Position numbers and translations under genes: made by a program
Shown: positions 59,296-64,000 of the stretch, in pieces
How positions within the stretch are numbered: position 1 is the stretch's first letter
Layout of the letters: each line of letters opens with the position of its first letter
Assembly (NCBI RefSeq): GCF_016086655.4
Contig: NC_052136.2
Location: 8,618,001-8,682,000, forward strand
Source: Lepeophtheirus salmonis
Taxonomy: Eukaryota > Arthropoda > Copepoda > Siphonostomatoida > Caligidae
Direction: 5' to 3'
DNA: 64,000 nucleotides
The notes under the pieces: model-generated
What the model was told of the DNA's origin: nothing
What the model saw: the letters and a program-made list of their open reading frames with translations, nothing else
Databases searched by the model: none

Positions 59296-62200
59296 ATGTT
59301 TGGAGTTAAGGAACAAATGTCTTTACTATGCATATGTCTCTATATTGTTAAAGTCTACGGAGAAGGCTGTCCATTCGCATCTTCAGCTAATGATGCAAAA
59401 AAACTTTTAGATCAGGCAAATGTCAAGGATGTAGACTATCATAAATTGCTTCAGAAAGGAAGACAAGTAACGGCAAAGTAAGTTACAAATATTAATAGAT
59501 GGTCAAAATATAACCAATTGTCAAAGGAAATAAATGTATAGAAAGGTTACGACGTTACCTCAGAGACACAAAATATTAGATTGGGGAATAAGTTCGTTGC
59601 GTTTTGATCGAAAAAAAATATTTAAAGAAAAAAATAGTTCTAACAATTAATTAATTGATGATGTATTCGACATTATTATTCACGACCTTTTCCTCACCTA
59701 TCAACCAATTTTTCGATGCCGTTCCGCCAAAAATCGTCTGGTCTGGAATTGAAGAAGTTGTTGAGCTATTTTTCAAAGTCCTCTCCATTCTCGAATGAAA
59801 CAGTTATCAAACGGTTCGACAGAGTGCGGAAAAGATGGCAATCCGTAGGTGCAAGGTCCAGAGAATACGGTTGATGCTGAAGAACCTCCCACTCGAGTTT
59901 TAATAGTGAAACTTTGACGAATTTTGCAATATGGGCCTGGTGTTGTCGTGAATGAGTATGGTATGGCCTTGTCGATTAGGTCTTTTCAGTCGCATAGCCT
60001 CTTTGACACGGGGTAGCTAGGCTATGTAGAGCTCTTTGGTGACCTTGGCATTTCTTTCAAGCATTTGCCAATATAATTTGGCCTTCCCATACCAACGTTC
60101 AGTATGTCTTCCACTTTGGCGTGAGACGTCGATGTCAAAATCGAAATTTTAAATTTTGCGAACCATTTACGTGCTGTAAACTCACCTACGATACCTTCGT
60201 GCTACAAATGTTTCGTACTGTTCGGCAGTTTTTTGTCCTCGAGGAAAGTGTTGATTTTTGTCTCCTGGATACTTCATTTCTAAGACTCAAAAGTAGTTAA
60301 TATTTGAATGAATTTAAAAAAATATTAATATAAGAGAAAGAGCCTTATCAAATTTATATTATAAATTTTTTCAAAGAGCAAAAAAATTAGTGCAAAACAA
60401 ACGTAACATAAAAACGCAACGAACATATTCCACAACCTAATGTATTACCGTATTCAGTTGTCGATGTATCTACTTCTTTTTGTCGAATCAGTGTTCTAAT
60501 TTAATTATAATTCGCTCTTGTTATCCAGAGAACACTATTCAACAGTTATTAAATAATAATTCTATAGAATTGGTAAACTACCAACTGATTTTTGAACTTT
60601 TTTCGATTTATTTTGTTGTGAAGGTGTAAAAGTAACGACGTACTTAAATTACTCGTTGACACTTTCCACGTTCGTTTGTTCACTTTTTAAGCAAAACGAG
60701 AACCATCTGATCATATTTTCGCTAAATGCAGTTGTGTACGACAAAAATATCTTGGCGAGAGGTACCAGAGATGACGTGTTTTTACCATTCGGCTTATGCA
60801 TTTTTTTCCCCCTTTGCAGAATTAACTTTGTAAATTCATGGAGGTTGCATAGTTAATTAATTATAGAGTAAAAAAGTATCCTCTTTGCCAACTAAACTTA
60901 GAAAAGCATAAATCACGTGCTTGTCGTTTCGCCATTTGATTTAAGGGTTAAAATGTGTCATTGAGGAACATGAAATAAGACCAAATAAGTTTTATCAGTT
61001 GAGACACTCAGGCTTTCAAAATGAACGGTACTTATTTTCCGCTAAATATCCAAGCCTACTACACACTTCTTGCCTTCGAATAACTAAAAACTTAACAACA
61101 AGTTATTAATTACGTTTTTTTTTTTTAGTTCTCTCAAAATGTCTCGAAGAAATATATTTGTTGACAAAACGATAAACAGATTGGTAAAAAAAGGTTATTC
61201 AAGAGACTCTGCACATCAAAAGGTAATCCAACTAATAAAAGATATTGAGTATGAGCTTGAGGAATGCAAAGGAACAATGCCGGATTGTGACCCAAACATG
61301 AAGTATCGGATGATGAATGGACAATGTAATAACCCTGTTAATCCTTTGTTTGGGTCTCAGAGATACAGGCTGCAACGTTTTTTGCCACCAAAATACGAGG
61401 ATGCGGAATCAAACCCAACTGAAAACAGTCAATTTAAAGCTAGAGGTTGGATTTAAAAAATAATACATAACATTAATTTCGTATTACTCATAGAGTTATT
61501 TTGTCTCCTTCTTAGAGGGATGTATTTCTAGTGGTGCTCTACCAAATGCAAGAAAAGTCAGTTCAACAGTGCATACTGATGTGGATGTTCCTTCGACGAT
61601 TGCGTCTACTATGGTAAGCCAATGGGGAATGTTTGTTGCTCATGATTTGTCCTTTGTTCCCAATTCCCACGAGGCTAAATGCTGTGAAGGAGCAAAGGAT
61701 GACAGATGCCTTCCGATTAGAATATATGAAAATGACCTTTTCTATTCAAATTTCAATGTGACATGTTTGAATTTTTATCGATCTGTCAGATTTTGCAGTT
61801 CAACTCCAAGGGAACAGTATAATGAAATTACTTCCTTTATTGATGCTTCCAATGTCTATGGCTCAAGCGACGAGGAATTATTGCTACTCAAGGAAGAAAA
61901 TTCTTACTTAATGAAGAGTACGCTGACTGATGATGGAAAAGAACTCCTTCCCAAAGATGGTAAAGGTAGTTTTGTGGGAGGAGACGCTAGAGCTCTTCTA
62001 ACCACTGGTTTGGCTTCAGTGCATACCTTATTCGTTCGGGAACATAATCGAATATCAAGGAAACTTGCTCAGATGAATCCTTCATACACAAACGAAACTG
62101 TTTTTCAAGAAACTCGGCGAATATTGGGAGCAATGATGCAAAATATTGTTTATAGTGAATTTCTTCCGACGTTATTAGGGGAAAAAAGCATGAATGAGTC

Positions 62201-63002
62201 TGGCTTAAACTTAAAATACCCCTCGAGTTATCATGAAGAAATTAATCCAACTGTCGCCTCTGTTTTCGTTGCTGCTGCATACAGATTTGGCCATTCCATG
62301 ATTCAAAGGAATGTGAATCGATTGGCTATAAAAAAATATAGCTATAGCAGTAATTATTCCTTATTTAAGGACTTTTTTAATACGGCAAATTACGAGGATA
62401 GGAATGGGCTAGGAATAGAAGAAATTTTATATGGGTTGACCTATTTCCCAGCACAATCTGCAGACCGTTTTGTTGTAAAAGAAGTAACTAATTATTTGTT
62501 CAATAATGGAAAGCCGTATGGAACAGATCTTGAAGCAAAAACGATTTTGAGGGGTCGAGATCATGGATTACCCTCTTATGGAGATTGGCGAGAATTCTGT
62601 GGCTTAGAACCACTTTGTGACTGGAACAATAAACCAACAGAAATTTCAGAAAATATCTGGCTTCTTCTCAAAGAGTTATATTCAAGTCCTAATGACATCG
62701 ATATTCACACAGCAGGACTTGCAGAAACTCCAATTCCACACTCTGTCTTGGGGCCCACCAATAATTGCATAATTGGACGTCAATTTACCGCTCTAAAAGA
62801 TGGAGATCGGTTCTTTTTCACACACGATGGTGAAGCTGGTTCCTTTACCCCAAAACAAGTCAAGGCACTTCGTCAAACATCCCTCTCACGTGTCATGTGT
62901 GATAACACAGGGATTGATAAGATAAGTGTAAATGTTTTCAGGACCGATTCCCAATTTGTACCTTGTTCAAGTCTCCCTGAGTTGAATCTTAATTTATTCT
63001 AA
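59296..63002 (+). CDS. Secreted animal haem peroxidase (peroxinectin/chorion-peroxidase-like), three exons
   Basis: Predicted 661-residue protein from exons 59296-59477, 61129-61445 and 61516-63002. Donors are AAA|GTAAGT and GAG|GTTGGA; acceptors are TTTTTTAG and CCTTCTTAG. Residues 1-23 form a signal peptide (core SLLCICLYIVKVYG), so it is probably secreted. A Lys-rich propeptide-like region precedes the mature start motif YRMMNGQCNN (120-129). The catalytic domain has WGMFVAHDL (distal His 209, calcium Asp 210), the calcium loop TSFIDASNVYG (272-282), catalytic Arg 325 in GGDAR, REHNR (341-345), proximal His 426 in RFGHSMIQ, RGRDHGL (512-518) and a complete C-terminus (CDNTGI...PCSSLPELNLNLF). 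N-glycosylation sequons lie at 247, 359, 393 and 446. Family role: H2O2-dependent oxidation or tyrosine cross-linking outside the cell. Odd: several haem-pocket residues differ from the family, including both haem-ester positions. The exon 2 donor is weak; another at AACA|GTCAAT would shorten the loop. The exact subfamily is uncertain. Confidence 0.92.
59576..60440 (-). mobile_element. Reversed, internally deleted mariner in peroxidase intron 1
   Basis: Terminal inverted repeats of 30 bp lie at 59576-59605 (starts TTAGATTGGGGAATAAG) and 60411-60440 (complement starts TTAGGTTGTGGAATATG). They match at 27 of 30 positions and both continue TTCGTTGCGTTTT. A TA precedes the left repeat. On the minus strand the body encodes a start-like MKYPGDKNQHF (60277), KWFAKFK, ERWYGKAKLYWQMLERNAKV, the second catalytic block ILIHDNTRP (about 59930-59960), and YSLDLAPTDCHLF (about 59830-59870) with the third acidic residue of the DD34D core. 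The segment between the HTH region and ERWYG, which holds the first catalytic Asp, is deleted. Frameshifts and stops are present. Lying antisense in an intron, it should be spliced out of the host transcript. Confidence 0.85.
60487..60640 (+). repeat. Dispersed repeat family C copy in intron 1
   Basis: AATCAGTGTTCTAATTTAAT through AACAGTTATTAAATAATAAT to AACTACCAACTGATTTTTG. This is the most complete copy of the family and lies just downstream of the intronic mariner. Confidence 0.6.
61010..61065 (+). repeat. Family D repeat fragment in intron 1
   Basis: CTCAGGCTTTCAAAATGAAC, then GTACTTATTTTCCGCTAAAT and ATCCAAGCC, matches 63757-63820 (TTCAGGTGCTCAAAAATTAG, GCTCATTTTCCGCTCAATAT, CTAAGTC). 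Two copies therefore flank the catalytic exons, one in the intron and one downstream of the gene. Confidence 0.5.
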
Positions 63003-63059
63003 ATCATGTCAATTCTTAAAATCATTTGGTCAAACATGATTAGGACTATTATTTAAGTA

Positions 63060-63065
63060 AATAAA
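63060..63065 (+). promoter_or_regulatory. Polyadenylation signal
   Basis: AATAAA lies 58 bases after the peroxidase stop codon, in TAAGTAAATAAAGCATTTTTGG. A second candidate (CAATAAAATT near 63188) could serve a longer 3' end. Confidence 0.6.
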
Positions 63066-64000
63066 GCATTTTTGGTTCATGCCTAGAAAATATTTTAATA
63101 TGTATATGGTTGTAAATAATTTATTTTAATGTTATCATTTCAAGGTGTATAATTTTTATTCTACTTACCTATTTGTGAAAAGCTTTCAATAAAATTCCGT
63201 TCCGGAATGTTTATATAATGCATGATCATGAATTGATATAAGTGTTGAGTAGTTACGGGTGAGTTAGTCTCAAGAAAAACGGAGACTAACACTGAGGATT
63301 TCATGGGGAGTTATCTTCTATTTTATAAAACTATAATTATAAATTATAACACCATGGAATAAAATTAAAGCCTTGGATATCCCACTCCCTTAAACCCAAA
63401 TTTATAATTGTTATATAAACCGTAAAAAATAAAAATGACCATTATAACCTTCAATCACAATAAGTTTAGCCTTATATATATATTTTTATTTTTTTGAATC
63501 ACGTTTTAGATTTATAATATCGATTTAGAATCATATTTTTACGGTAAATAACAAATATAGATGAATATTGAAGGTAATAGCAATTGATAAAAAACCTTCA
63601 GACATTCAAAAGAGAAAATATTTATTAAGTTATCTTGAATACAGATCGTCACTTGGTTTTAGCTTTGGTCCTGTGGTAAGAGTTAACTTTTGTAACCAAA
63701 AAAAGGAACGAAAAAATAAACGGCTAAAATAACCCCTTGTTGTTTTTTTCGTTCAGGTGCTCAAAAATTAGTGGAAACATGAGCGACGCTCATTTTCCGC
63801 TCAATATCTAAGTCTGATTTAGTTTTAATCCAGTATACAAAAGTGTGTTTTCTTTGGAGTCTTTCCGAATATTTGTATACTTGATTTGTATAATAAATAA
63901 AAATCAATACCATTTGTTTAGGAACTAGGGTAAATAAAGCTTGTTTGGACTCGTTGGGGTTACAATGTCAAAAACTAACTCTTTGCACGCTTATTATTTT
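63066..64000. other. AT-rich downstream region with short repeats
   Basis: Contains a 9-bp hairpin (GTTAGTCTC at 63263-63271 and its complement at 63282-63290, loop of 10) and the family D repeat near 63757-63825 with the palindromic GAGCGACGCTC. No further gene recognised before the window ends. Confidence 0.5.

Noticed and set aside
61139..61456. Reading exon 2 as an independent 105-residue protein starting at its internal ATG
   Set aside because: The frame joins exon 1 upstream and exon 3 downstream in phase through GT-AG introns, and the joined product follows the peroxidase family order. The last codons and the stop lie in the intron.
1..64000. CRISPR arrays, tRNA or rRNA genes, bacterial operons
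   Set aside because: No regularly spaced repeats with unique spacers, no tRNA A/B-box plus cloverleaf pattern and no rRNA-like blocks were seen. Gene structure is eukaryotic.

Overview
This window is AT-rich eukaryotic nuclear DNA with one gene that can be supported from end to end and a large burden of decayed transposable elements. The gene is spliced: three exons, GT-AG introns, an N-terminal signal peptide and a poly(A) signal. Its animal haem peroxidase product and the many Tc1/mariner and hAT-type transposase remnants point to an arthropod. Several Tc1/mariner fragments resemble types I associate with caligid copepods (sea lice such as Lepeophtheirus). That organism call is inference, not something the sequence proves.

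Layout. 1-4.4 kb: AT-rich DNA with no recognisable gene. 4.4-5.1 kb: broken LINE reverse-transcriptase remnant. 6.2-7.4 kb: cluster of short dispersed repeats. 9.3-12 kb: a roughly 300-bp direct repeat and small hAT-like elements. 14.5-16.5 kb: 1.9-kb hAT-type non-autonomous element with nested insertions. 20.8 kb: small hAT-like MITE. 23.2-24.7 kb: Tc1-like transposase relic followed by a long AT-rich MITE. 26-27.2 kb: local duplications and a hAT transposase fragment. 31-34.4 kb: further MITEs. 37-38.5 kb: hAT-like transposase pseudogene. 42.4-42.8 kb: minisatellite. 44-47.7 kb: nested MITEs and an internally deleted mariner with near-perfect terminal repeats. 49.4-50 kb: second mariner-superfamily relic. 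52.7-53.6 kb: degenerate tandem array of about 300-bp units. 55.4-56.4 kb: Tc1-like element interrupted by AT-rich DNA. 57.2-57.6 kb: possible gypsy-like remnant.

59.3-63.0 kb: the peroxidase gene (661 codons), with a 0.87-kb reversed mariner inside its first intron. The secreted peroxidase keeps the distal His, the catalytic Arg and the proximal His. By eye it has lost both residues that normally tie the haem covalently to the protein, and other conserved haem-pocket residues too. This is the most interesting protein-level observation. I found no RNA genes, CRISPR arrays or multi-gene system. The other interest lies in the repeat families, several of which occur many times in this one window and can be described from their termini.
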